From a virus, in IMG/VR virus record IMGVR_UViG_3300008261_004773, positions 1 through 64,000 of that record: DNA of 64,000 nt, one strand, 5' to 3'. The position numbers and the translations under genes were made by a program. Below are positions 32,783 through 38,936 of this stretch, piece by piece. The first letter of the stretch is position 1; every line of letters begins with the position of its first letter. Under the pieces are notes generated by a model that did no database searches, had not been told where the DNA came from, and saw nothing but the letters and a program-made list of their open reading frames with translations.

Positions 32783-33025
32783 ATGGAAACAGATACAAAA
32801 GTATTGGATGATTTCAGAAGGAGAATGACAAAACTTGGAATTGAATGCAAGTTTGTAGGGAATTTTCCATGGGTATATCTTGACGAGATCAATGGGAAAA
32901 GAGTTACTGAACGTTTCTGTGGTAACCATGGTTTCACAATTGCTTTCCTACCTATCCGTAAGGGACAAAAAATGAATCTCACAGATATTGGGGAGATAAT
33001 GAAAGTGGTAAGAAAGTATAGATGA
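32783..33025 (+). CDS. Small conserved phage protein
   Basis: 80 residues starting 15 bases after tRNA-Cys. Contains a basic helix (LDDFRRRMTKLGIECKF) and NFPWVYLDEINGKRVTERF with CGNHGFTIAF, a pattern I have seen in other environmental phages without known role. Embedded in the tRNA array; likely translated from a processed transcript. Confidence 0.65.
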   Translation: METDTKVLDDFRRRMTKLGIECKFVGNFPWVYLDEINGKRVTERFCGNHGFTIAFLPIRKGQKMNLTDIGEIMKVVRKYR

Positions 33026-33029
33026 TAAA

Positions 33030-33104
33030 ACGCGTGTGTAGCTCAGCTGGAAGAGCAGTGGTCTCCAAAACCAAAGGTCGTAGGTTCGATTCCTACCATG
33101 CGTG
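33030..33104 (+). tRNA. tRNA-Trp(CCA)
   Basis: 75 nt. Acceptor ACGCGTG/CATGCGT, discriminator G, anticodon loop CTCCAAA giving CCA, T arm GTAGG-TTCGATT-CCTAC. The 5' end could be off by one or two bases because the acceptor-D junction is longer than usual. Confidence 0.9.
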
Positions 33105-33112
33105 CAAAAGGT

Positions 33113-33203
33113 TGATTGGGGAATGGTGATATCAATGACTCGAGAGTGTATTTCGGTCGGTATCATCGGAGTTGGGAGAAATACACCTGAGTAATGCCAA
33201 TCA
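33113..33203 (+). ncRNA. Candidate structured RNA with pseudoknot
   Basis: Fills the 142-base gap between tRNA-Trp and tRNA-Tyr. TGATTGG (33113-33119) closes with CCAATCA (33197-33203). Inside, ACTC/GAGT (33138-33141 with 33089-equivalent at 33189-33192) leads to GTGTATTT/AAATACAC (33146-33153 with 33179-33186). The hairpin loop segment TATCATCG (33161-33168) pairs over 8 bp (two wobbles) with TGGTGATA (33124-33131) outside the hairpin, an H-type pseudoknot. No tRNA arms are present. Confidence 0.55.
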
Positions 33204-33205
33204 TA

Positions 33206-33238
33206 AAAGGGGTCGTCCACGCAACCATCTTCCCCTTT
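33206..33238 (+). other. Hairpin after the structured RNA
   Basis: AAAGGGG (33206-33212) pairs with CCCCTTT (33232-33238), loop of 19 bases. Could be a weak terminator or processing stem; no strong T-tract follows. Confidence 0.45.
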
Positions 33239-33246
33239 CCTAATTT

Positions 33247-33328
33247 GGGAGTATTGCCTAGCGGCAATGGCAGAAGACTGTAAATCTTCCCTCTTTCGAG
33301 TTCGTTGGTTCGAGTCCAGCTACTCCCA
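33247..33328 (+). tRNA. tRNA-Tyr(GTA)
   Basis: 82 nt type II. Acceptor GGGAGTA/TACTCCC, discriminator A, anticodon arm GAAGA-CTGTAAA-TCTTC giving GTA. Confidence 0.96.
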
Positions 33329-33333
33329 CTTAT

Positions 33334-33404
33334 TGTCGTATGGTGTAACGGTAACACAGCAGATTTTGGTTCTGCTTTTCAAGGTTCGAATCCTTGTGCG
33401 ACAA
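33334..33404 (+). tRNA. tRNA-Gln(TTG)
   Basis: 71 nt. Acceptor TGTCGTA/TGCGACA, discriminator A, anticodon arm GCAGA-TTTTGGT-TCTGC giving TTG. Confidence 0.95.
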
Positions 33405-33409
33405 CTCAT

Positions 33410-33482
33410 GGTGGATGTAGTTCAGAGGAAGAACACTTGATTGTGGTTCAAGATGTCGTGGGTTCGAGTCCCATCATTCACC
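33410..33482 (+). tRNA. tRNA-His(GTG)
   Basis: 73 nt counting the extra G-1. Acceptor GTGGATG/CATTCAC with G-1 opposite discriminator C, the histidine identity feature; anticodon arm CTTGA-TTGTGGT-TCAAG giving GTG. Confidence 0.95.
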
Positions 33483-33488
33483 CAACAT

Positions 33489-33563
33489 TGGAATGTAGCT
33501 CAGTTGGTTTAGAGCGCTAATCTGATACGTTAGATGTCGGCGGTTCGAGTCCGCCCATTCCAA
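33489..33563 (+). tRNA. tRNA-Ile(GAT)
   Basis: 75 nt. Acceptor TGGAATG/CATTCCA, discriminator A, anticodon arm CTAAT-CTGATAC-GTTAG giving GAT. Confidence 0.95.
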
Positions 33564-33570
33564 CAAAAGA

Positions 33571-33655
33571 GGAGAGTTGCCTGAGTGGTTAAAGGAGCGG
33601 TTTGCTAAACCGTGGTCGGGAAACTGATCCATTGGTTCGAATCCAATACTCTCCG
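33571..33655 (+). tRNA. tRNA-Ser(GCT)
   Basis: 85 nt type II. Acceptor GGAGAGT/ACTCTCC, discriminator G, anticodon arm GCGGT-TTGCTAA-ACCGT giving GCT, long variable arm. Confidence 0.95.
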
Positions 33656-33705
33656 CATTTGACAATTAAAATCTATTTTACTATTATTTCATACAAACTT
33701 TTTTT

Positions 33706-34146
33706 ATGACTATCAAACAAGCTTTAAAGTACAAAAACAAACTTGCTAAGAAAATTTCTGAAGAGATGATCAAAATCTCGCATTATAACTCAATAGAAGT
33801 AGGATCTGTTCGTCCTTACGATGTTAATGAGTCTTACCAAAAATATTACACCATGGTAAATGAATTGGTGGATTTAAAAAACAAAATACATCTTGCAAAC
33901 GCACCTGTTTATTACCAAATTTTCCGTTTATCTGAATTAAAAGGAATGGTGAGTAACCTAAAACAATTGGATTGTTCTGAAGGTAAAGTTGCATCAAGAT
34001 ATGGTAGAAGTATGGGTGAAGAACCTACAATTAAGACCGCTGTAATTACAGTCAAAATGAGAGATGAGGCGGTGGAAACTTTGGAAACTGAGATTGAAAA
34101 AATTCAAGAAGAATTGGATCATCACAACGCAATTACAACAATTTAA
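33706..34146 (+). CDS. Helical conserved hypothetical protein
   Basis: 146 residues, mostly alpha-helical. TIKQALKYKNKLAKKISEEM, SVRPYDVNESYQKYYTMVNE, LVDLKNKIHLANAPVYYQIF and LSELKGMVSNLKQLDC give the conserved blocks of a small family found in bacteria and phages; a coiled coil closes the protein (VETLETEIEKIQEELDHH). Possibly the DUF6847 family, but I am not sure. First gene after the tRNA array. Confidence 0.65.
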   Translation: MTIKQALKYKNKLAKKISEEMIKISHYNSIEVGSVRPYDVNESYQKYYTMVNELVDLKNKIHLANAPVYYQIFRLSELKGMVSNLKQLDCSEGKVASRYGRSMGEEPTIKTAVITVKMRDEAVETLETEIEKIQEELDHHNAITTI

Positions 34147-34246
34147 AAATATTGGGTCAAGTGAAGAGGAGAGATAATTAAAAGTTAAGCTAGCAATGGC
34201 TCTACAATCAAATATTTCTGATGCAGGAACTCGAATTGTGTATTCA

Positions 34247-34311
34247 AAAATTAAAATTCATCAGTTCAAAAATTAAACGTCAGATGTCAACATTCTTTCA
34301 ATTTTAATTTT
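34247..34311 (+). other. 12-bp inverted repeat in a gene-free gap
   Basis: AAAATTAAAATT (34247-34258) and AATTTTAATTTT (34300-34311) are perfect complements 41 bases apart in the 200-base gap 34147-34348. No convincing gene is present there (only a 25-codon frame from 34195). Could be a transcript-stabilising or regulatory structure. Confidence 0.4.
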
Positions 34312-34348
34312 CAAACCTTTTCCTTGATCCTCCTTAAAACAATTTATT

Positions 34349-34591
34349 ATGGAACTTTTTTGGACTTATTATGTTATCTGTGTGATTTATTGTCACATTC
34401 AACTCTACAAAAGATATCGTAGAGACATGACGCCTGGAGCGTTGAATATAACACCGGCTCTAGATTCAATCATGGTTATTATTCTCGGTTGGGCTTTGGC
34501 TCCTGTGGACTTTTTCCTAACTTGGATCAGGCTTTACAAAGAAGCTGAGGAAGCACGTAGAAGAAATTCAGACGATAAGAAAGTATTCTAA
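34349..34591 (+). CDS. Small membrane protein
   Basis: 80 residues with two hydrophobic segments (LFWTYYVICVIYCHIQLY and SIMVIILGWALAPVDFFLTW) separated by a basic loop, and a charged C-terminus (EEARRRNSDDKK). Two-pass inner-membrane topology is likely. Function unknown. Confidence 0.65.
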   Translation: MELFWTYYVICVIYCHIQLYKRYRRDMTPGALNITPALDSIMVIILGWALAPVDFFLTWIRLYKEAEEARRRNSDDKKVF

Positions 34592-34620
34592 TTTGACCTT
34601 TCGATATAGTTTTGATATAT
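34592..34620 (+). promoter_or_regulatory. Sigma70-like promoter of the small lipoprotein
   Basis: TTGACC (34592-34597), 17-bp spacer, TATATT (34615-34620), about 50 bases before the ATG of the small lipoprotein. A TATTTAT element overlaps the -10 region. Confidence 0.45.
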
Positions 34621-34672
34621 TTATAATCTATTGGTAAACTATTTTTTACATAAACTAAAACAAAAAAAACAA

Positions 34673-34846
34673 ATGAAAAAAGTATTGTTTTCTCTTTTGG
34701 TAATCGCAGGTTTAGCGGCTTGTAATGGTTCTACTTCTACTGAAGTTGCAACTAAAGATTCAGTTGTAGTTGATTCTACAGCAGTTTCTACAGAGGTTGT
34801 TGCTGATTCAACTAAAGTTGATTCAGTTGCTGCTGAAGTTAAGTAA
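34673..34846 (+). CDS. Small lipoprotein
   Basis: 57 residues from the ATG at 34673, which gives a clean lipoprotein signal (MKKVLFSLLVIAGLAACNGS, lipobox LAAC); the longer in-frame version adds a basic pre-sequence. The mature peptide is a Thr/Ser/Val/Asp repeat-like stretch (TEVATKDSVVVDSTAVS, ADSTKVDSVAAEVK). It looks like a short spacer anchored in the membrane. Own promoter and terminator, so a monocistronic unit. Confidence 0.75.
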   Translation: MKKVLFSLLVIAGLAACNGSTSTEVATKDSVVVDSTAVSTEVVADSTKVDSVAAEVK

Positions 34847-34867
34847 TTTATCTTCTCACCGAAATAG

Positions 34868-34893
34868 AAAACCCACTTTTTGAGTGGGTTTTT
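34868..34893 (+). terminator. Rho-independent terminator
   Basis: AAAACCCACT / AGTGGGTTTT with a 5-base loop and TTTTTTATTT. Ends the small lipoprotein transcript; the A-tract side may also serve the convergent M23 gene. Confidence 0.9.
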
Positions 34894-34896
34894 TAT

Positions 34897-36105
34897 TTAT
34901 AGTAATCTTTTGATCTGTTTTATATTTTCTCTGATGGATTCGTTTTTACTTACAGTATTCTTCTTTACCCAATCTACCCATTTGTAAGGTTGTACCTCAT
35001 CAGTTTTTGAGACAGTTTTGATATTACTTGTATCCACGTCTAACGCTCTTAAAGGTTTCGTTAATAGGTCTAATATTGGATCTTTTCTTGAGTCGAGTTT
35101 AGGTCTTTCAGGTTTGATCTCCTTTCTTTTCTTGTCTTTGTCATCAACCTCTGTGTCACTGTCGAATTGTCTAAAACTTATTTTTGACTTAGATCTATCT
35201 AATATTCTTGCAACAGTATCACGACCGGCAGTTCCAATAACTTTATTCTTTGACAATGTCTGATCCGGTCTTACTTTGATATTAGATACAGAGCAAAATT
35301 CTGTGTAATAAATTTTCTTTTCAATCATATGTTGTATGATTACAGAATCTTTACAGTTGTCTCTGTTACCAACAAAAACAACTTTACCATCCTCTGGATT
35401 CAAAACTTTCTTATCATTATCGACTGAATATTCTACGCTTGATATGTAACGACCATTAGACAACTCGTATACTTCGTTGATTGGGGTTATCATATCTCTG
35501 TGTTCAAGTTTCATCATCACAGCATTTTTCAGTGGCTCTAATATCTTTTTCAATATTGGATCCTCACTACGTTCTTTGGATGTGGTGTCTTTTTTGACTT
35601 GAGTATCTTTACTAAAAAAGTCATCCCAATTAGTTTCGGATGATTTTGTCCCTGCAGACATAGGAATATTTTGTGTACCAACGTCGAACTTATCAACGTA
35701 ATTCATTGGATCAACCAATTTACCATCTTTTTTCAATGTGAAATGTAAATGCGGACCACGTGAGTTACCTCTACCCGGATCATCCGATCCTCCACCTGAA
35801 AGCCCGACCACCTGACCTCTTTTTACAGTACTACCCTGAGATACATCAACGCGTTTTACGTGACAAAATCTACTCCAAAAACCATTACCATAATCAATAT
35901 CGATTGTACCACCACATTGTCTGTTATGATTTGGGTGTGCTGTTTTTACAATACCATCTGCTGGTGCCTTTATAGCTGTGCCTGAAGGTACGGGAATGTC
36001 CACACCTGGATGTGTTTCATAACTTCTTTTGGCACCAAATGGAGAAGATACTTGGGATGATCCTACAGGATTCATAAATGTGACTTCTCTCAGTAACTTT
36101 TTCAT
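34897..36105 (-). CDS. M23 endopeptidase with second degenerate M23-like domain
   Basis: 402 residues. Residues about 10-140 form an M23 (lysostaphin-type) domain: SSPFGAKRSYETHPGVDIPV gives HxxxD, GFWSRFCHVKRV, VKRGQVVGLSGGG and SRGPHLHFTLKKDG gives HxH. A second region (NPEDGKVVFVGNRDN, VIIQHMIEKKIYYTEFC, KNKVIGTAGRD) follows the same fold outline but lacks the metal ligands. It cuts peptidoglycan cross-links. The N-terminus MKKLLREVTF resembles the leaders of packaged proteins; the start is preceded by GGTATTTATC. Confidence 0.88.
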   Translation of the reverse strand: MKKLLREVTFMNPVGSSQVSSPFGAKRSYETHPGVDIPVPSGTAIKAPADGIVKTAHPNHNRQCGGTIDIDYGNGFWSRFCHVKRVDVSQGSTVKRGQVVGLSGGGSDDPGRGNSRGPHLHFTLKKDGKLVDPMNYVDKFDVGTQNIPMSAGTKSSETNWDDFFSKDTQVKKDTTSKERSEDPILKKILEPLKNAVMMKLEHRDMITPINEVYELSNGRYISSVEYSVDNDKKVLNPEDGKVVFVGNRDNCKDSVIIQHMIEKKIYYTEFCSVSNIKVRPDQTLSKNKVIGTAGRDTVARILDRSKSKISFRQFDSDTEVDDKDKKRKEIKPERPKLDSRKDPILDLLTKPLRALDVDTSNIKTVSKTDEVQPYKWVDWVKKNTVSKNESIRENIKQIKRLL

Positions 36106-36142
36106 ATAAGATAAATACCCATAAAAAAGAAAAACCGATTTT

Positions 36143-36364
36143 TCAATCGGCTTCTTTTTTTCTGTCTAATCCATATTTGATATACTTGTACCAAATACGT
36201 TCATGGATATAATATTGTATTGGTTTGTAAAGTAATTCTGCAACTCCGAAAGCGGCACCAACTTTTACAGAACCAGTTGCAAACCACATGATAAGAAAAC
36301 CTATTAGTGTACTAATAATTCTGTAACTTATGGTTTTAGCAACGTGTCTTTTATTTTGTACCAT
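36143..36364 (-). CDS. DUF2061-like membrane protein
   Basis: 73 residues. KTISYRIISTLIGFLIMWFA, VGAAFGVAELLYKPIQYYIH and ERIWYKYIKYG follow the two-helix DUF2061 pattern (SYR..., YY.HER.W). Found in bacteria and in many phages; function unknown. Its ATG abuts the stop of the HAD phosphatase gene. Confidence 0.85.
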   Translation of the reverse strand: MVQNKRHVAKTISYRIISTLIGFLIMWFATGSVKVGAAFGVAELLYKPIQYYIHERIWYKYIKYGLDRKKEAD

Positions 36365-36756
36365 TATACTTCGTACGAATTAACCATCTCAGTGATATCT
36401 AATCCTTCCCATCCCTGATTACGGTTCAAATTTATACCTATAGCTCTCGGTATTTGTTCATTCTCAGGATCTTTGTCGTTAAGTATTACTCTTGTACCTC
36501 TACCTAAGTCCATAACAAGTTGATGGTATTTGACACCAATTTTTTCGAGTTCCTGTTTTGTGAACAATTCGTATGAGCTTGGTCTAGCTGTTGTTATTAC
36601 TATTACTGCCCCCTCGTCGTAGTATTTGTTTATTACATCGATAACCTCTTGTATGGGGGTCAAAACTGAAGTTGATAGTTCATTGAACTTTCTATATTGA
36701 ACTAATGTTCCATCGATATCGACGAAGAAAGTTGGGTTTTTAATTGTTTTATTCAT
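36364..36756 (-). CDS. HAD-family phosphatase
   Basis: 130 residues. FFVDIDGTLVQYRKF carries the nucleophile DxD; VIVITTARPSSYELF is motif II with the Thr and the ARP seen in the capsule-biosynthesis and magnesium-dependent phosphatase subgroup; NDKDPENEQIPRAIGIN lies near motif IV. A small-molecule or polynucleotide phosphatase is likely. Overlaps the neighbouring genes on both sides by a few bases, so it is in one operon with 36143 and 36749. Confidence 0.85.
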   Translation of the reverse strand: MNKTIKNPTFFVDIDGTLVQYRKFNELSTSVLTPIQEVIDVINKYYDEGAVIVITTARPSSYELFTKQELEKIGVKYHQLVMDLGRGTRVILNDKDPENEQIPRAIGINLNRNQGWEGLDITEMVNSYEV

Positions 36757-37273
36757 TGCTTAAGAAAAAATGTATTCCTTTACTCCAGTAATCACCAAAT
36801 GAACCTTCAATATCTTTGTATTTTATCGATGTCACGTAGTCTTCACCTTCAATATCGGTAATGTTTATTTTTAGTTTTGATACGTCAAAATTCTCCTCAT
36901 CGTCAATTGTAATTTCGAAGAACTGACCTTTGATATTATCTTCAACATATAACGTATTAGAGTTGTAGATTTCCGTCATTTCAGAGTTGGGATCATGTGT
37001 TTCTTGGAATAGAATTATCTGAACTTCCTCTTTAAATATGGTTGCATTTTCATCATCAAACACAGTTATTTCAGTGTTTTCAGGAATTCCACCAACTATT
37101 GAGGATTCCGTAGAGACTAAATGTTCCATGTCAACGTTGAGGATATCGGCAACGTCCTCTAATATACACTCTTGTAAATTTAGATGTTCGAGTTGTTCTC
37201 TCTGATCCGAATCAATCGGATGTTGATAAATTTCTGAACCTCTACCTTGTAATACAATGGTGAATTTGGGCAT
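36749..37273 (-). CDS. Acidic beta-rich hypothetical protein
   Basis: 174 residues, acidic, mostly beta (PKFTIVLQGRGSEIYQHP, EITVFDDENATIFKEEVQII, FEITIDDEENFDVSKLKINI). No recognised motif. First gene of the operon with the HAD phosphatase and the DUF2061 protein, 15 bases downstream of tRNA-Gly on the same strand. Confidence 0.6.
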   Translation of the reverse strand: MPKFTIVLQGRGSEIYQHPIDSDQREQLEHLNLQECILEDVADILNVDMEHLVSTESSIVGGIPENTEITVFDDENATIFKEEVQIILFQETHDPNSEMTEIYNSNTLYVEDNIKGQFFEITIDDEENFDVSKLKINITDIEGEDYVTSIKYKDIEGSFGDYWSKGIHFFLSNE

Positions 37274-37288
37274 ATGTTTTATTTTTTG

Positions 37289-37361
37289 AGCGGGAAACCG
37301 GGCTCGAACCGGCCACCTATAGCTTGGAAGGCTATCGCTCTACCAAATGAGCTACTCCCGC
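37289..37361 (-). tRNA. tRNA-Gly(TCC)
   Basis: 73 nt. Acceptor GCGGGAG/TTCCCGC, discriminator T, anticodon arm ATAGC-CTTCCAA-GCTAT giving TCC. Directly abuts the end of the PspC-like gene. Confidence 0.95.
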
Positions 37362-37544
37362 TTAATATCTTTTTGGAATTATAATCCAAAATAAAATATA
37401 AATCAAAATTATTGGTAGTGGAGAAAAAATAAGTCCTGCAAACAATATTCTGAAAAAAACAGGATCTGTGTTGAAGTATTCACCTAATCCTGAGCAAACA
37501 CCACCGAAAACTTTATCGACGGGATCTCTGAAAATTCGTTTCAT
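37362..37544 (-). CDS. PspC-domain protein
   Basis: 60 residues consisting of one PspC domain: KRIFRDPVDKVFGGVCSGLG, EYFNTDPVFFRILFAGLIF and a second hydrophobic helix (LPIILIYILFWIIIP). PspC proteins sense or counter envelope stress at the inner membrane. A phage copy could blunt the host response to membrane damage. Its stop is immediately followed by tRNA-Gly on the same transcript. Confidence 0.9.
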   Translation of the reverse strand: MKRIFRDPVDKVFGGVCSGLGEYFNTDPVFFRILFAGLIFSPLPIILIYILFWIIIPKRY

Positions 37545-37646
37545 AAATTATATTATTTAAGTGAACAGTGGTTGGTGGGATACTATACCTCGGAGTCGAC
37601 TTCCTTTCACTGCTGCAGACAGTTACACCAACATGTTCACCATCCG

Positions 37647-37742
37647 TTAAAATGTGATATTGTCCCCATGTTCAGGATAATCATCTCCCTGTCCATTGTT
37701 GGGATCGAGTTCTACCTCGTATTTCAAATCATAACTCATCAT
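37647..37742 (-). CDS. Possible 31-residue acidic peptide
   Basis: MMSYDLKYEVELDPNNGQ... ending NITF, acidic, starting 12 bases downstream of tRNA-Thr on the same strand like other genes placed after tRNAs. No other evidence, and the gap 37545-37754 otherwise shows nothing clear. Confidence 0.3.
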   Translation of the reverse strand: MMSYDLKYEVELDPNNGQGDDYPEHGDNITF

Positions 37743-37754
37743 CAACGGTTTTGT

Positions 37755-37828
37755 GAGCCAGAGACAGGAATCGAACCTGCGACCTACTGATTACAAATCA
37801 GTTGCTCTACCTGCTGAGCTACTCGGGC
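37755..37828 (-). tRNA. tRNA-Thr(TGT)
   Basis: 74 nt. Acceptor GCCCGAG/CTCTGGC with one C-T mismatch, discriminator T, anticodon arm ACTGA-TTTGTAA-TCAGT giving TGT. Confidence 0.93.
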
Positions 37829-37839
37829 ATTCATTCTAA

Positions 37840-38052
37840 TTACTTCAAAGATAACGTTTTTTCTTCCAAATCAAAATTTTTTTTATTCATTTCTTTGATT
37901 GTTTTTCTTCCAGTTTTCCAATCAAGCCAAGTGTCCATATCACGGAGATCCATGAGGGTTTTCTCATGAACGAGAATGAAACCCTCAGGAGCAACCCCCG
38001 CGAACTTACGAACCTCACCCTCTCTTTCGAGAATCTCTTTGATATTAACCAT
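37840..38052 (-). CDS. Small hypothetical protein
   Basis: 70 residues, charged, alpha/beta (NIKEILEREGEVRKFAGVAP, GFILVHEKTLMDLRDMDTWL). It overlaps the stop region of the HAD gene by 8 bases, so it is translated after it, and is followed by tRNA-Thr. No known family. Confidence 0.6.
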   Translation of the reverse strand: MVNIKEILEREGEVRKFAGVAPEGFILVHEKTLMDLRDMDTWLDWKTGRKTIKEMNKKNFDLEEKTLSLK

Positions 38053-38635
38053 TATTCAAGAATTTTAAAATTTTTTCTTTGATTCCTGTTTGTTTGATTC
38101 CTTCATTAGATTTCTTTGTATGGACGAAATTATCTAAACCCCAATCATAAACAAACTCTAAATCGTTCTCAGTTTGAAACTTACCCATATTCAAATCATC
38201 AACAGCAACCCAAGATGTTATCTCAGGATGATCATTCAAATAGGTTTTAATTTCTAATGATCTTTCTTCTTCTAATTTGGCGTAGTTCCTAAAATTTTTT
38301 TCCCAATTTTTTGGATCAATTTCACTTACTCTTTTTGTAACGCCAATAGGACCTTTGGTAATACCTTGATCCATATAGTACTTCTGAAGTTCTTCCAAAC
38401 TCGCATAGTACCTCCAATCAGAGGAAACAACAATTTCTGCACCAGTCTCCTCTAAAACTTCATTTAGAACCTTTACAGCCTTTTTATTAAAGTTATCGAA
38501 TCTATATTCAAAAGGGATCTCACTTGGAGTCATGGATAACTTTCGTCCTCCCCATTTTTTCTGTTTTTTGTAACGTCCACCCCATTCTGTGGACAAACAG
38601 ATTACACCATCATTATCTAAGAAAATCACTTTCAT
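38045..38635 (-). CDS. HAD phosphatase (Swiss Army Knife RNA-repair type)
   Basis: 196 residues. VIFLDNDGVICLSTEWGGRY supplies the catalytic DxDGV; EIVVSSDWRYYASLEELQKY is the motif II block with SSDWR; WVAVDDLNMGKF is the C-terminal acidic motif. This combination matches the HAD domains called SAK, first noted in multidomain RNA-repair proteins. It could remove 3'- or 5'-phosphates before RNA ligation, complementing the ligase operon at 10-12.7 kb. A host-type promoter sits directly upstream. Confidence 0.85.
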   Translation of the reverse strand: MKVIFLDNDGVICLSTEWGGRYKKQKKWGGRKLSMTPSEIPFEYRFDNFNKKAVKVLNEVLEETGAEIVVSSDWRYYASLEELQKYYMDQGITKGPIGVTKRVSEIDPKNWEKNFRNYAKLEEERSLEIKTYLNDHPEITSWVAVDDLNMGKFQTENDLEFVYDWGLDNFVHTKKSNEGIKQTGIKEKILKFLNNG

Positions 38636-38639
38636 AAGA

Positions 38640-38670
38640 CAAATGTACGAATATTTATTATAACACCAAA
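38640..38670 (-). promoter_or_regulatory. Bacteroidota-type promoter of the HAD gene
   Basis: Minus strand TTTG (38670-38667), 19-bp spacer, TACATTTG (38647-38640). The -7 element ends 4 bases before the ATG, so the message would be leaderless. Confidence 0.65.
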
Positions 38671-38711
38671 AAGTCTAAAGACATAAACTTTAAACACCCC
38701 TCAGATGGACG

Positions 38712-38936
38712 ATGCAAATAAACAGGGAAACGTGGCAGAAAACACTCCAAGAGAATCTGTCTCAAATATTTTTAATGCTCGCTTTGTTCTTCAATCCATT
38801 TGGATTCGATGCCGTTCAGTATTCCCTAATATTACTGACAGGAAGTTTATGGAAAGCGAACTTCGTTTTGTATTGTATTGCGGGGGTATTTTTTGGGCTT
38901 TATATCTACTTTCGAAGATTATCTAAAGCGCCTTGA
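38712..38936 (+). CDS. Two-helix membrane protein
   Basis: 74 residues. Two hydrophobic helices (LSQIFLMLALFFNPFGFDAV and FVLYCIAGVFFGLYIYFRR) with WQKTLQENLS at the N-terminus. The frame at 38712 is chosen over the overlapping one at 38705 because only it gives coherent membrane helices. Function unknown. Converges with the gene at 38923 by 14 bases. Confidence 0.7.
   Translation: MQINRETWQKTLQENLSQIFLMLALFFNPFGFDAVQYSLILLTGSLWKANFVLYCIAGVFFGLYIYFRRLSKAP

Noticed and set aside
28741-33665. Several frames of 60-107 codons across the tRNA genes on both strands
   Set aside because: They run straight through well-formed tRNAs, and their translations contain repeated tRNA-derived strings such as GTRGFESRP-like segments, so they are artefacts.
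38705-38926. Alternative plus-strand frame overlapping the two-helix membrane protein
   Set aside because: The frame at 38712 yields coherent transmembrane helices and this one does not.
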